From positions 124,001 through 188,000 of the forward strand of contig NZ_FMCS01000001.1 in assembly GCF_900091435.1 (NCBI RefSeq): a stretch of 64,000 nucleotides of DNA, read 5' to 3'. Both the position numbers and the translations under genes were made by a program. The notes beneath the pieces were generated by a model. That model had not been told where the DNA came from. It did not search any database and saw nothing but the letters and a program-made list of their open reading frames with translations. The DNA comes from Micromonospora chaiyaphumensis. Its GTDB lineage: Bacteria; Actinomycetota; Actinomycetes; Mycobacteriales; Micromonosporaceae. Numbering within the stretch: the first letter of the stretch is position 1; each line of letters starts with the position of its first letter. Of this stretch, positions 56,622 through 64,000 are shown piece by piece.

Positions 56622-57302
56622 TCAGCGGGCCTCGTGCAGCTCCGCCAGCCGGGCCTCGATCTCGGCCAGCTCGGCGCGCAGCTTCTCCGCCTGCTGCTCC
56701 GCCTCGGCCCGCTCGGCGGCCAGGATCTGCTCCACCGCCTCCTGCACGCCGGGCACGTCGACCAGCGCGACCATCCGCAGCGCCTCGGCCGGCTTCACCA
56801 CGTACGGCTTGGCGAGGGCCTTCGCGCCCTGCTGCGCCGCCACCGTCCACTCGCCCTCGGCGTAGGCCAGGGTCACCGTCAACCCGGCCGGCCCCTTCGG
56901 CTTGACCGCCTTCACGGCCCGCCGCGCCGGCTTCGGCTCCGCCTGCTGCTCCACCCTCGGCTCCTCCCGCCGCGGCGCCGGCACCGGCGGCGCGTCCAAT
57001 ACGAACTCCGGTTCCGCGGGCGCCGCCGCGACCGGGGGCTCCGGCTTCGGCTCCGCCGGCCGCCGCCCGGCCCCCTTCGGCGCGATCGCCACGTCGGTGG
57101 GGGAGAAGGGCAGCTCGTCGCGGCCGAACCGCACCACCACGAACTCCTCGGACACGTCCGGGTCGGTCAGCTCCACCACCTGCCCCAGCTGGCCCGATAT
57201 CTGCCCGGCCGCCGCCGTGAACACCACCTTGGGCTTGCGGCCGGCCGCCAGCGCCTCCCGGATGCCCTGTACCTCGTCAGTGGACAAACCCTGGCCCGCC
57301 AT
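56622..57302 (-). CDS. Hypothetical protein with proline-rich linker and C-terminal coiled coil
   Basis: A 226-residue protein. Residues 1-75 form a compact beta-rich domain (LAAGRKPKVVFTAAAGQISGQLGQVVELTDPDVSEEFVVVRFGRDELPFSPTDVAI, in pieces). Residues 78-130 are a proline, glutamate and alanine linker. Residues 135-190 form another folded part (LTVTLAYAEGEWTVAAQQGAKALAKPYVVKPAEALRMVALVDVPG), followed by a 40-residue coiled coil. No signal or membrane helix. Common in actinomycetes as a hypothetical protein; function unknown to me. Confidence 0.7.
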   Translation of the reverse strand: MAGQGLSTDEVQGIREALAAGRKPKVVFTAAAGQISGQLGQVVELTDPDVSEEFVVVRFGRDELPFSPTDVAIAPKGAGRRPAEPKPEPPVAAAPAEPEFVLDAPPVPAPRREEPRVEQQAEPKPARRAVKAVKPKGPAGLTVTLAYAEGEWTVAAQQGAKALAKPYVVKPAEALRMVALVDVPGVQEAVEQILAAERAEAEQQAEKLRAELAEIEARLAELHEAR

Positions 57303-57369
57303 CACAGCCCTCTTCCGTACCCGTGTCTGATGCCTGCCTTGATACCAGCCGGCACCGACACCCGGAAGA

Positions 57370-58212
57370 TCAACCCCCGGCCGTCCAGACGGCCGACACC
57401 TCCTCGGCCACCGCGGCGGCCTGCGCGAACCCGGCCCGCGCCGACGCGGCCCGCCGCGCCGGGTCCAGCACGTTGCGCCCGATCGCCGCCCGCGCCGCCC
57501 GGTCCGGCGACACCACCGCCACCGCCGCACCCGCCGAGCGCAACTGCGCCACCTGCGCCGACAGCCGCGGCATCGGCCCGAACCCGGCCCGCGTCGGCGC
57601 CAGCACCACCACGGCCCGCGCGCCGGCCGCCAGGTCCGCGTTGACCGCCGAGCGCACCCCACCGTCGACGTACCGCCGGCCGCCGATGGTCACCGGCGGC
57701 CACACCCCCGGCACCGCGCAGCTGGCGCCCACCGCGTCCACGAGCGCCACCTCCGTCGTGGCGTCGAAGACCACGAACTCGCCCGAGGCCGCGTCCACGG
57801 CGGTCACCAGCAGCCGCCGCGCCGGCCACTGCCGCAGCGGCAACCGCGCCGCGATCACCGCCCGCCGCGATTCCTCCGACGGGGTACGCGCCGCCAGGGC
57901 CATCGCACCGACCCGGGCGCGCGCCCGCACCTCGTCGCGACCCCGGGCGCCCGCCCACGCCCACCGGGCCAGCACCCCGACCCCCAGCCGGGCCGCCACC
58001 TCGCCGCGGGCGGGACGCAGCTGCGCCGCGTACAGCTCCTCGACGGGCGTGCCGGAGCACACCTGCGCGCCGACCACCGAACCGGCCGAGGTGCCCACCA
58101 CCAGCTCCGCGCCGGTGACGTCCAGCCCGCGCGCCGCCAGCCCGGCCAGCAGCCCCAACTCCCAGGCCACGCCGGTCACCCCACCGCCACCCAGCACCAA
58201 CGCCCGCGTCAT
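57370..58212 (-). CDS. Patatin-like phospholipase
   Basis: A 280-residue patatin. LVLGGGGVTGVAWELGLLAGL (oxyanion glycine-rich loop, residues 5-25), GTSAGSVVGA (nucleophile serine near residue 42) and VDGGVRSAVNADLA (catalytic Asp near 187) complete the Ser-Asp dyad. It hydrolyses lipid acyl esters. ATG 58212, in line with the gene at 57302 after a 67-bp gap. Confidence 0.9.
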   Translation of the reverse strand: MTRALVLGGGGVTGVAWELGLLAGLAARGLDVTGAELVVGTSAGSVVGAQVCSGTPVEELYAAQLRPARGEVAARLGVGVLARWAWAGARGRDEVRARARVGAMALAARTPSEESRRAVIAARLPLRQWPARRLLVTAVDAASGEFVVFDATTEVALVDAVGASCAVPGVWPPVTIGGRRYVDGGVRSAVNADLAAGARAVVVLAPTRAGFGPMPRLSAQVAQLRSAGAAVAVVSPDRAARAAIGRNVLDPARRAASARAGFAQAAAVAEEVSAVWTAGG

Positions 58213-58289
58213 GTGTGACCGTCCTCTCCACCGGCTGCCGCGCCGATCACGGTAACGTCACCGGCACCGCCAGGGCAGGGGAGAGAACA

Positions 58290-59018
58290 TTGACCTCCGT
58301 CACCATCGTCACGGGTGGGGCGCGCGGCATCGGCGCGGCCACCGCCCGCCGTCTCGCCGCCGCCGGTCACGACGTGGTCGTCGGCTACCGCAGCGACCAC
58401 GCCGCCGCCGACGCGGTCCTCGCCGACGTGCGCGCCGCCGGCCGCCGCGGTGTCGCCGTCGCCGCCGACACGACCGACCCCGAGCAGGTCCAGCGCCTCT
58501 TCGACGCCGCCGCGACGCTGGGCCCGCTCACCGGCCTGGTCAACAACGCCGGCATCACCAGCCCGATCGGGCCGTTCGCCGACCTGCGCGTCGAGGACCT
58601 GCGCCAGGTCGTCGACGTCAACCTCGTCGGGTACGTCCTCTGCGCCCAGCAGGCCGCCCGCCGGATGGCCCGGGGCGGCGCCATCGTCAACGTCTCCTCC
58701 GCCGCCGCCACCCTCGGCAGCCCCGGCGAGTACATCCACTACGCCGCGGTCAAGGCCGCCACCGACACCCTCACCGTCGGCCTGGCCAAGGAGCTCGCCC
58801 CCCGGGGCATCCGGGTCAACGCCGTCGCCCCCGGCATCATCCGCACCGACATCCACGCCCTCTCCGGCGCGCCCGACCGCCCCGACACCGCGGCCGGCCG
58901 CATCCCGCTGGGCCGGGCCGGCGAGCCCGACGAGGTCGCCGGCGCCATCGCGTTCCTCCTCGGCCCCGACGCCACCTACACCACCGGCGCCGTCCTGCGC
59001 ATCGCCGGCGGCCTCTGA
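58290..59018 (+). CDS. Short-chain dehydrogenase/reductase (FabG-like)
   Basis: About 242 residues from TTG 58290. TGGARGIG (near 8-15), NNAG (near 87-90), the serine in IVNVSSAAA (near 137) and YAAVK (near 150-154) define a classical SDR; VAPGIIRTDIH is also present. GGGGAGAG lies 5-12 bases upstream, and this TTG is the only start aligning with the fold. Probably an oxidoreductase of the 3-oxoacyl-ACP reductase type, but not tied to fatty-acid genes here. Confidence 0.88.
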   Translation: MTSVTIVTGGARGIGAATARRLAAAGHDVVVGYRSDHAAADAVLADVRAAGRRGVAVAADTTDPEQVQRLFDAAATLGPLTGLVNNAGITSPIGPFADLRVEDLRQVVDVNLVGYVLCAQQAARRMARGGAIVNVSSAAATLGSPGEYIHYAAVKAATDTLTVGLAKELAPRGIRVNAVAPGIIRTDIHALSGAPDRPDTAAGRIPLGRAGEPDEVAGAIAFLLGPDATYTTGAVLRIAGGL

Positions 59019-59026
59019 CACCGCAG

Positions 59027-59054
59027 CGGCCCGGGGGAGTTCCGTCCCGGGCCG
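59027..59054. terminator. Terminator between convergent SDR and MFS small-subunit genes
   Basis: CGGCCCGGG (59027-59035) pairs perfectly with CCCGGGCCG (59046-59054) over a 10-base loop, 8 bp after the SDR stop and 15 bp before the convergent 41-residue gene. No T-run. Confidence 0.72.
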
Positions 59055-59068
59055 CCGGCGTCCTTCCG

Positions 59069-59194
59069 TCAGTGGGTGAACAGCTTCGCCGCCGTGATCA
59101 CCGTCTGCACCACCCCGTATCCCAGCAGCGCCGACACCACCACCCACGACACCACCAGGCGGACCCGCTGCCCGCCACCGGCCTGCTCGTTCAC
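59069..59194 (-). CDS. 41-residue single-helix MFS partner protein
   Basis: GTG 59194 overlaps the stop of the OFA-type transporter by 4 bp. It encodes 41 residues with a short polar start (NEQAGGGQR) and one transmembrane helix (LVVSWVVVSALLGYGVVQTVI near residues 13-33). Small proteins of this type are known next to oxalate/formate-type MFS genes and are called MFS small subunit. The coupling supports a stable complex with the transporter. Confidence 0.75.
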   Translation of the reverse strand: MNEQAGGGQRVRLVVSWVVVSALLGYGVVQTVITAAKLFTH

Positions 59195-60612
59195 GACCCG
59201 CTCCTCTCCGCGGTCACCGGCTGCGCCGCATCCTCGACACCGTCCCGGCCCGAAGCCGGCTCGTGGAACCGCTCCGGCACGGGCCGGATCAGCAGGTTCG
59301 CCACGAAACCGACCGCCAGCACCCCGACCATCGTGAACAGCGCCGGCCGGTACGCCGCCGCCGTCAACGTGCCCGGCTTGCCCTGCGCGTCCAGGAACGC
59401 GTTGACGATCAGCGGACCGGCCACCCCGGCCGCCGACCACGCCGTCAGCAGCCGGCCGTGGATCGCGCCCACCTCGAACGTGCCGAACAGGTCCCGCAGG
59501 TACGCCGGCACCGTGGCGAACCCGCCGCCGTAGAACGACAGGATCACGCACGCCAACAGCACGAACAGCGCCGTCGCCGCCTGCCCGACCAGGGCCAGCA
59601 GCACGTACAGCACCATGCCGACCCCGAGGTACACCAGGTAGATCGGCTTGCGGCCGATCAGGTCCGACGTCGAGGACCACACGAACCGGCCGGCCATGTT
59701 GAACAGCGACAGCAGGCCCACGAACCCGCCGGCCGCCGCCACCGACACCGCCGACGTGCCGTTGTCCCGGAAGAAGTCCTGGATCATGGGGCTGGCCTGC
59801 TCGAGGATGCCGATCCCGGCGGTCACGTTGCAGAACAGCACCACCCACAGCAGCCAGAACGACCGGGTCTTCACGGCGTTCGCCGCCGACACGTTCGCCG
59901 TGGTCACCAGCGGTTTCGCCGCCACCTTCGCCGGGTCGAACCCGGCCGGACGCCAGTCCGCGGCCGGCACCCGCACGTTGAACACCCCGAACATCATGAT
60001 CACGAAATAGCCGACGCCGAGGGTCAGGAACAGCCACACCAGGGCGCTGCCCGACGCCGTCGAGCCGGCGTTCGCCGGGTCGTAGCCCGGGTCGTAGAAC
60101 GACAGCAACTGCCGCGACAGGGGAGAGGCCACCATCGCCCCGCCGCCGAACCCCATGATCGCCAGCCCGGTCGCCAGGCCCGGCCGGTCCGGGAACCACT
60201 TGATCAACGTGGAGACGGGGGAGATGTACCCGATCCCCAGCCCGATCCCGCCCAGCACCCCGTAGCCCAGGTACAGCAGCCACAGCTGCTTCGTCGCGAT
60301 GCCCAGCGCGCCGACCAGGAACCCGGCCGCCCAGAAGCACGCCGAGACGAACATGGCCTTGCGCGGGCCGTTCGCCTCCACCCACGTGCCCGCCACCGCG
60401 GCCGACAACCCCAGCATGACGATCGCGATGCTGAAGATCACCCCGATCGCCGTCTGCCCGGTGTCGAAGTGCGCGATCAGCGAGTTCTTGTACACGCTCG
60501 TGGCGTAGACCTGCCCGATGCAGAGGTGGATCGCCAACGCCGCGGGCGGTATCAGCCAGCGGCTGTAGCCCGGCGGCGCGACGGTGTGCCGACGATCGAG
60601 TGCGGAAAGCAT
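59191..60612 (-). CDS. OFA-family (oxalate/formate antiporter-like) MFS transporter
   Basis: A 473-residue, 12-helix MFS of the oxalate/formate antiporter type. RWLIPPAALAIHLCIGQVYATSVYKNSL is the conserved helix 1 region, and GIGLGIGYISPVSTLIKWFPDRPGLATG (near 128-155) the helix 4-5 signature. Carboxylate (formate, oxalate, pyruvate or lactate) exchange is the family expectation; the substrate is unknown. It is followed by the coupled 41-residue partner. Confidence 0.88.
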   Translation of the reverse strand: MLSALDRRHTVAPPGYSRWLIPPAALAIHLCIGQVYATSVYKNSLIAHFDTGQTAIGVIFSIAIVMLGLSAAVAGTWVEANGPRKAMFVSACFWAAGFLVGALGIATKQLWLLYLGYGVLGGIGLGIGYISPVSTLIKWFPDRPGLATGLAIMGFGGGAMVASPLSRQLLSFYDPGYDPANAGSTASGSALVWLFLTLGVGYFVIMMFGVFNVRVPAADWRPAGFDPAKVAAKPLVTTANVSAANAVKTRSFWLLWVVLFCNVTAGIGILEQASPMIQDFFRDNGTSAVSVAAAGGFVGLLSLFNMAGRFVWSSTSDLIGRKPIYLVYLGVGMVLYVLLALVGQAATALFVLLACVILSFYGGGFATVPAYLRDLFGTFEVGAIHGRLLTAWSAAGVAGPLIVNAFLDAQGKPGTLTAAAYRPALFTMVGVLAVGFVANLLIRPVPERFHEPASGRDGVEDAAQPVTAERSGS

Positions 60613-60794
60613 GATTGCTTCCTCTCCGGAAGGATGGCGAGAGATTCACCCGTTTCATGCCCCTGCGGGGCCGTGCGGCGAAACCCGTCACGCGCCGGAC
60701 GGTCGAAACCCTGAGCCGAACGGTCACCGCAGCTCGCGCCCCCGCACCCGCCGTCGCTCGGCGGTCACCGCCCGTCGTGGTGGATCATGAACGC

Positions 60795-61367
60795 ATGCCG
60801 CTGCTCACCACCCCGGCCCTGGCCCCGGGCACCCTCGCCGGCCGGCCCCAACCCGACCTCGACGCCGGCGACCTGCTCCTGCGCCCCTGGCGCCCCGACG
60901 ACCGGCCCGCCGTCCTCGCCGCGTACGCCGACCCCGCGATCCGCCGCTGGCACTGCCGCGCCATGACCGGCGACGAGGCCCGCGACTGGCTCGACTCCTG
61001 GCCCGGCCGGTGGCGGCAGGAGACCGGCGCGGGCTGGGCGATCACCGACGGCACCGCCGTCCTCGGCCAGATCAGCCTCCGCGCGGTCGACCTGCCCGAG
61101 GCCCAGGCCGAGGTGTCGTACTGGGTGCTGCCCGACGCCCGCGGCCGGCGCGTCGCCACCCGCGCCCTGAGCGCCCTGACGGCGTTCGCCTTCGACCGGG
61201 TCGGCCTGCACCGCGTCTGGCTGCGGCACTCCACCGCCAACCCGGCCTCCTGCCGGGTGGCCGAACGGGCCGGCCTCGCCGCCGAGGGCACGAACCGCGG
61301 CGCCGCCCGGCACCTCGACGGCTGGCACGACATGCACGTGCACGCCCGGCTGCGCACCGACACCTGA
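60795..61367 (+). CDS. GNAT N-acetyltransferase (RimJ/RimL type)
   Basis: A 190-residue GNAT: LLLRPWRPDDRPAVLAAYADP opens the fold (near 28-48), VLPDARGRRVATRALSALTAF is the acetyl-CoA loop (near 113-133), and ANPASCRVAERAGLAAEG closes it. It resembles the GNAT at 19576 in layout, so they are probably paralogues. ATG 60795. Confidence 0.86.
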   Translation: MPLLTTPALAPGTLAGRPQPDLDAGDLLLRPWRPDDRPAVLAAYADPAIRRWHCRAMTGDEARDWLDSWPGRWRQETGAGWAITDGTAVLGQISLRAVDLPEAQAEVSYWVLPDARGRRVATRALSALTAFAFDRVGLHRVWLRHSTANPASCRVAERAGLAAEGTNRGAARHLDGWHDMHVHARLRTDT

Positions 61368-61401
61368 CCGGCGCCGCCACGGCGGATGCGACGATGAGCC
61401 G

Positions 61402-62253
61402 GTGAAGATCCTGTCCATCCAGTCGTCGGTCGCCTACGGTCACGTCGGCAACTCCGCCGCCGTCTTCCCGCTGCAACGGCTCCGGCACGAGGTCTGGCCG
61501 GTGCTGACCGTGCACTTCTCCAACCACACCGGCTACGGCGCCTGGCGCGGGCCGCTGCTGCCGCCCGCCGACGTCGCCGAGGTGATCGCCGGCATCGAGG
61601 ACCGCGGCGTCCTCGGCACCGCCGACGCGGTCCTGTCCGGCTACCAGGGCGACCCGGCGATGGGCGCGGTGATCCTCGACGCGGTCGCCCGGGTCAAGGC
61701 CGCCAACCCGGACGCCCTGTACTGCTGCGACCCGGTGATGGGCGACGTCGGCCGCGGCATGTTCGTCCGCCCGGGCATCCCCGAGTACCTGCGCGACACC
61801 GTCGTGCCCCGCGCCGACATCGTCACCCCCAACCAGTTCGAGCTGGAGTTCCTCGCCGGCCGCAGCACCGACACCCTGGACGACCTGCTCGCCGCCGTCG
61901 ACGTCGTCCGCGACAGCGGCCCCCGGCACGTGCTGGTCACCAGCGTGCTGCACGGCGACCTGCCCGCCGGGTCGCTGGAGGTCGTGGCCGTCTCCGACGC
62001 CGGCGCCTGGGCGGTCACCACACCGCTGCTGCCGATCACCCCCAACGGCGGCGGCGACGTCACCGCCGCGCTCTACCTGGCCCACCTCGCCACGTCCGGG
62101 TCGCCGGAGGCGGCGCTGGAGCGCACCACCAACTCCGTCTACGCCGTCCTGGAGGCCACCCTCGCCGCCGGCACCCGGGAGTTGCAGCTGGTCGCCGCCC
62201 AGGACGCCATCGCCGACCCGCCCACCCGGTTCGGCGCCCGCCGGCTGCGCTGA
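61402..62253 (+). CDS. pdxY: Pyridoxal kinase
   Basis: A 283-residue kinase of the PdxY/PdxK branch of the ribokinase-like superfamily. ILSIQSSVAYGHVGNSAAVFPLQ is the hallmark N-terminus (residues 3-25). FSNHTGYGAWRG is near 39-50, YCCDPVMGD near 111-119 (metal/ATP site), and the catalytic TPNGGGDVTAAL near 213-224 with its aspartate. It phosphorylates pyridoxal to PLP in salvage. GTG 61402, 34 bp after the GNAT gene. Confidence 0.93.
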   Translation: MKILSIQSSVAYGHVGNSAAVFPLQRLRHEVWPVLTVHFSNHTGYGAWRGPLLPPADVAEVIAGIEDRGVLGTADAVLSGYQGDPAMGAVILDAVARVKAANPDALYCCDPVMGDVGRGMFVRPGIPEYLRDTVVPRADIVTPNQFELEFLAGRSTDTLDDLLAAVDVVRDSGPRHVLVTSVLHGDLPAGSLEVVAVSDAGAWAVTTPLLPITPNGGGDVTAALYLAHLATSGSPEAALERTTNSVYAVLEATLAAGTRELQLVAAQDAIADPPTRFGARRLR

Positions 62254-62393
62254 GCCCACGGGCGGACTTCGCCGGACCGCCGTACCCCGGGCGGCGGCTC
62301 GCCTAGGCTCGGGAATGACGCAGCCCGTCGCCGGCCCCGGCCGGCCGGCACGGGCGCCCGGCCCCGCCCTGCTGCGGATGCGGAGGACGCCGG
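62254..62393. other. Short spacer before the TerC gene
   Basis: About 140 bp of GC-rich non-coding DNA. I looked for a manganese (yybP-ykoY) riboswitch, which often precedes TerC genes, and saw no convincing match. GCGGAGGACG before ATG 62394 is the ribosome-binding site. Confidence 0.4.
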
Positions 62394-63338
62394 ATGGACC
62401 AGACCACCTTCGCGGCGCCGGTCTGGGCCTGGGTGGCGGTCGGCGCGGTCATCGCCGTCATGCTGGCCGTCGACGTGTTCTCCCACCGCGACCACCACGT
62501 CATCGAACTGCGCGAGGCGCTGCGGTGGAGCGCGGTGTGGATCACCGCCGGGGTCACCTTCGGGCTGGTGATCTGGCTCTGGCGGGGCAGCGGGCCGGCC
62601 GTGGCCTACTACTCCGGCTACCTGCTGGAGAAGGCGCTGTCGGTCGACAACGTGTTCGTCTTCGCGCTGCTGTTCGACTACTTCCGGGTGCCGTCCGTCT
62701 ACCAGCACAAGGTGCTGTTCTGGGGGGTGCTCGGCGCGCTCGGCTTCCGGCTGGTGTTCATCTTCGCCGGCGCCGAACTGCTGGACCGGCTGGCCTGGGC
62801 CGGTCTCGTGCTCGGCGCGTTCCTGATCTGGACCGGCTGGCGCCTCGCCGTGCGCGGCGAGCCGGACGTCGACCCCGACCGCAACGTCGCCGTCCGCCTG
62901 TTCCGCCGGCTGGTGCCGGCGGAGTCCCGCTACCACGACGGCCGCTTCACCGTCCGGGTCGACGGCCGCCGCAAGGGCACCGTGCTGCTGGTCGCGCTGG
63001 TGGCGATCGAGGCCACCGACGTCGTCTTCGCGATCGACTCGGTCGCGGCGATCCTGGCCATCACCACCAACACCTTCCTGGTTTGGACGGCCAACGCGTT
63101 CGCGGTGCTCGGCCTGCGCAGCCTGTACTTCTGCTTGGCCGGCCTGCTGCGGCACTTCGGCTACCTGCGCTACGGCCTGGCGGTGCTGCTCGCCTTCGCC
63201 GGGGTGAAGCTGATCCTCGCCGAGACCCCGGTGGGGAAGCTGCCCGTCTGGCTCACCCTCGCCGTGGTGGTGCTGACGCTCGCCACCGCGATCGGCTGGA
63301 GCGCGGTGGCCGCCCGCCGCAGCGCCCGGGCACCCTGA
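62394..63338 (+). CDS. TerC/Alx-family membrane protein
   Basis: A 314-residue, eight- to nine-helix protein. YLLEKALSVDNVFVFALLFDYF (near residues 78-99) and LVALVAIEATDVVFAIDSVAAI (near 198-219) are the two acidic, membrane-embedded motifs of the TerC family. These proteins export manganese or load metals onto secreted enzymes. A tellurite role is only historical. A stand-alone gene. Confidence 0.92.
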   Translation: MDQTTFAAPVWAWVAVGAVIAVMLAVDVFSHRDHHVIELREALRWSAVWITAGVTFGLVIWLWRGSGPAVAYYSGYLLEKALSVDNVFVFALLFDYFRVPSVYQHKVLFWGVLGALGFRLVFIFAGAELLDRLAWAGLVLGAFLIWTGWRLAVRGEPDVDPDRNVAVRLFRRLVPAESRYHDGRFTVRVDGRRKGTVLLVALVAIEATDVVFAIDSVAAILAITTNTFLVWTANAFAVLGLRSLYFCLAGLLRHFGYLRYGLAVLLAFAGVKLILAETPVGKLPVWLTLAVVVLTLATAIGWSAVAARRSARAP

Positions 63339-63391
63339 CACGCCCCGCACCGCGGTGGGCAACCCCGACGGCACATGGCACGATCGGGCAG

Positions 63392-63844
63392 GTGAGCAGC
63401 AGTTCCGACCGGGCGCAGCAGCTGCGCGACCTCGCCCGGCTGCGCCGGGTCCGCGACCGGATCGACCGGGAGTACGCCCAGCCACTGGACGTCGAGGCGC
63501 TCGCCCGCGGCGCCCACATGTCCGCCGGGCACCTCAGCCGCCAGTTCCGGCTGGCCTACGGCGAGTCCCCGTACGCCTACCTCATGACCCGGCGCATCGA
63601 ACGGGCCATGGCGCTGCTGCGCCGCGGCGACCTCAGCGTCACCGACGTCTGTTTCGCGGTCGGCTGCTCCTCGCTGGGCACCTTCAGCACCCGCTTCACC
63701 GAGCTGGTCGGCATCCCGCCCAGCACCTACCGGGCCCGGGCCGCGGCCGGCGGGGCCGCCGAGCTGCCGCCCTGCGTGGCGAAGCAGGTCACCAGACCGA
63801 TCAGGAATCGAGAAGCGCCCGCCGTCGCGCCCCACCTAGCCTGA
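63392..63844 (+). CDS. AraC-family HTH regulator without sensor domain
   Basis: A 150-residue protein that is almost only the AraC DNA-binding domain: first HTH LDVEALARGAHMSAGHLSRQFRLAYGESPYAYL (residues 29-61), second LSVTDVCFAVGCSSLGTFSTRFTELVGIPPSTYR (near 80-113), then a short basic tail. GTG 63392 with GGGCAGG upstream. The VOC gene follows 5 bp later, so the two are cotranscribed, a common AraC-glyoxalase arrangement. Confidence 0.9.
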   Translation: MSSSSDRAQQLRDLARLRRVRDRIDREYAQPLDVEALARGAHMSAGHLSRQFRLAYGESPYAYLMTRRIERAMALLRRGDLSVTDVCFAVGCSSLGTFSTRFTELVGIPPSTYRARAAAGGAAELPPCVAKQVTRPIRNREAPAVAPHLA

Positions 63845-63849
63845 CTGCC

Positions 63850-64000
63850 ATGGACATCACCATCGACACCACCTTCCTCCCGCACGACGACCCGGAGGCC
63901 TCCCTGGCCTTCTACCGCGACATCCTGGGGTTCGAGGTCCGCAGCGACGTCGGACAGGGCCGGATGCGCTGGATCACCGTCGGCCCCGCCGGGCAGCCCG
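63850..64000 (+). CDS. VOC-family protein, N-terminal part (truncated by window edge)
   Basis: The first 50 residues are visible from ATG 63850: MDITIDTTFLPHDDPEASLA, then FYRDILGFEVRSDVGQGRMRWITVGPAG, the start of a glyoxalase/bleomycin-resistance fold. It continues beyond the window. It starts 5 bp after the AraC-type gene. Confidence 0.85.
   Translation, partial: MDITIDTTFLPHDDPEASLAFYRDILGFEVRSDVGQGRMRWITVGPAGQP

Noticed and set aside
62254-62393. yybP-ykoY manganese riboswitch before TerC
   Set aside because: The spacer is short, GC-rich and lacks the conserved loop sequences I would expect.

Overview
The window is about 64 kb of very GC-rich DNA with strong G/C bias at third codon positions, many GTG starts and several probable leaderless genes. 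RbpA (actinobacterial RNA polymerase-binding protein), Lnt directly followed by a polyprenol-phosphate mannose synthase, many MFS/GNAT/VOC genes and TetR/MarR/XRE switches point to a soil actinomycete, most likely Micromonosporaceae (Micromonospora-like). That placement is an inference from gene content and style. I see no rRNA, tRNA, CRISPR array, complete insertion sequence or obvious antibiotic cluster.

Layout. 1-2345: end of a lysine 5,6-aminomutase operon (kamE, kal, MutL-type reactivase). 2373-4346: intact alcohol dehydrogenase and cupin genes beside a wrecked XRE/MmyB regulator. 4451-5533: a candidate structured RNA with promoter and terminator, then a PIN-type toxin-antitoxin pair. 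5603-9001: envelope genes (lnt, polyprenol mannosyltransferase, fxsA) and rbpA. 9224-14649: peptide transporter, FMN-split-barrel protein, zinc/coiled-coil protein, XRE-cupin regulator and its divergent DHA2 pump. 14604-19391: a TetR-controlled module (GPH transporter, FMO, SDR, NUDIX) with two matching operators. 19576-25660: GNAT, a TauE remnant, YkvA, a DUF1062 gene behind a leader-peptide/alternative-pairing region, an ECF sigma operon, and a rifampicin monooxygenase (rox) behind another leader peptide. 25661-29344: HNH protein and poorly known genes, one with a near-identical internal 165-bp-period duplication. 29573-36333: VWA lipoprotein, membrane proteins, and a MarR regulator divergent from a frameshifted MFS gene. 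36403-44638: small enzymes, Hsp20 with a HAIR-type operator, WYL regulator, an ABC-F remnant beside a tyrosine recombinase, TetR/VOC/LLM genes and an HxlR/NmrA pair. 44759-52832: mixed housekeeping genes (tdk, GDPD, PlsC, SDR, flavodoxin-like). 52987-55471: cydAB behind a BlaI-like operator. 55493-64000: a GNAT with a leader peptide, patatin, SDR, an OFA-type MFS with a 41-residue partner, pyridoxal kinase, TerC, an AraC-type regulator and a truncated VOC gene.

The most interesting theme is regulation rather than enzymes. Short leader ORFs precede the DUF1062 gene, rox and a GNAT gene; at the DUF1062 gene the leader's stop codon lies in a strand that can pair with either of two downstream copies of its complement. 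There are also several regulator-operator sets readable by eye: the TetR ATCCA...TGGAT pair, the XRE palindrome, MarR triple repeats, a TetR 20-bp palindrome, HAIR, and a BlaI-type site. At least four broken genes (MmyB-type regulator, TauE, MFS, ABC-F) show ongoing decay between otherwise intact neighbours.
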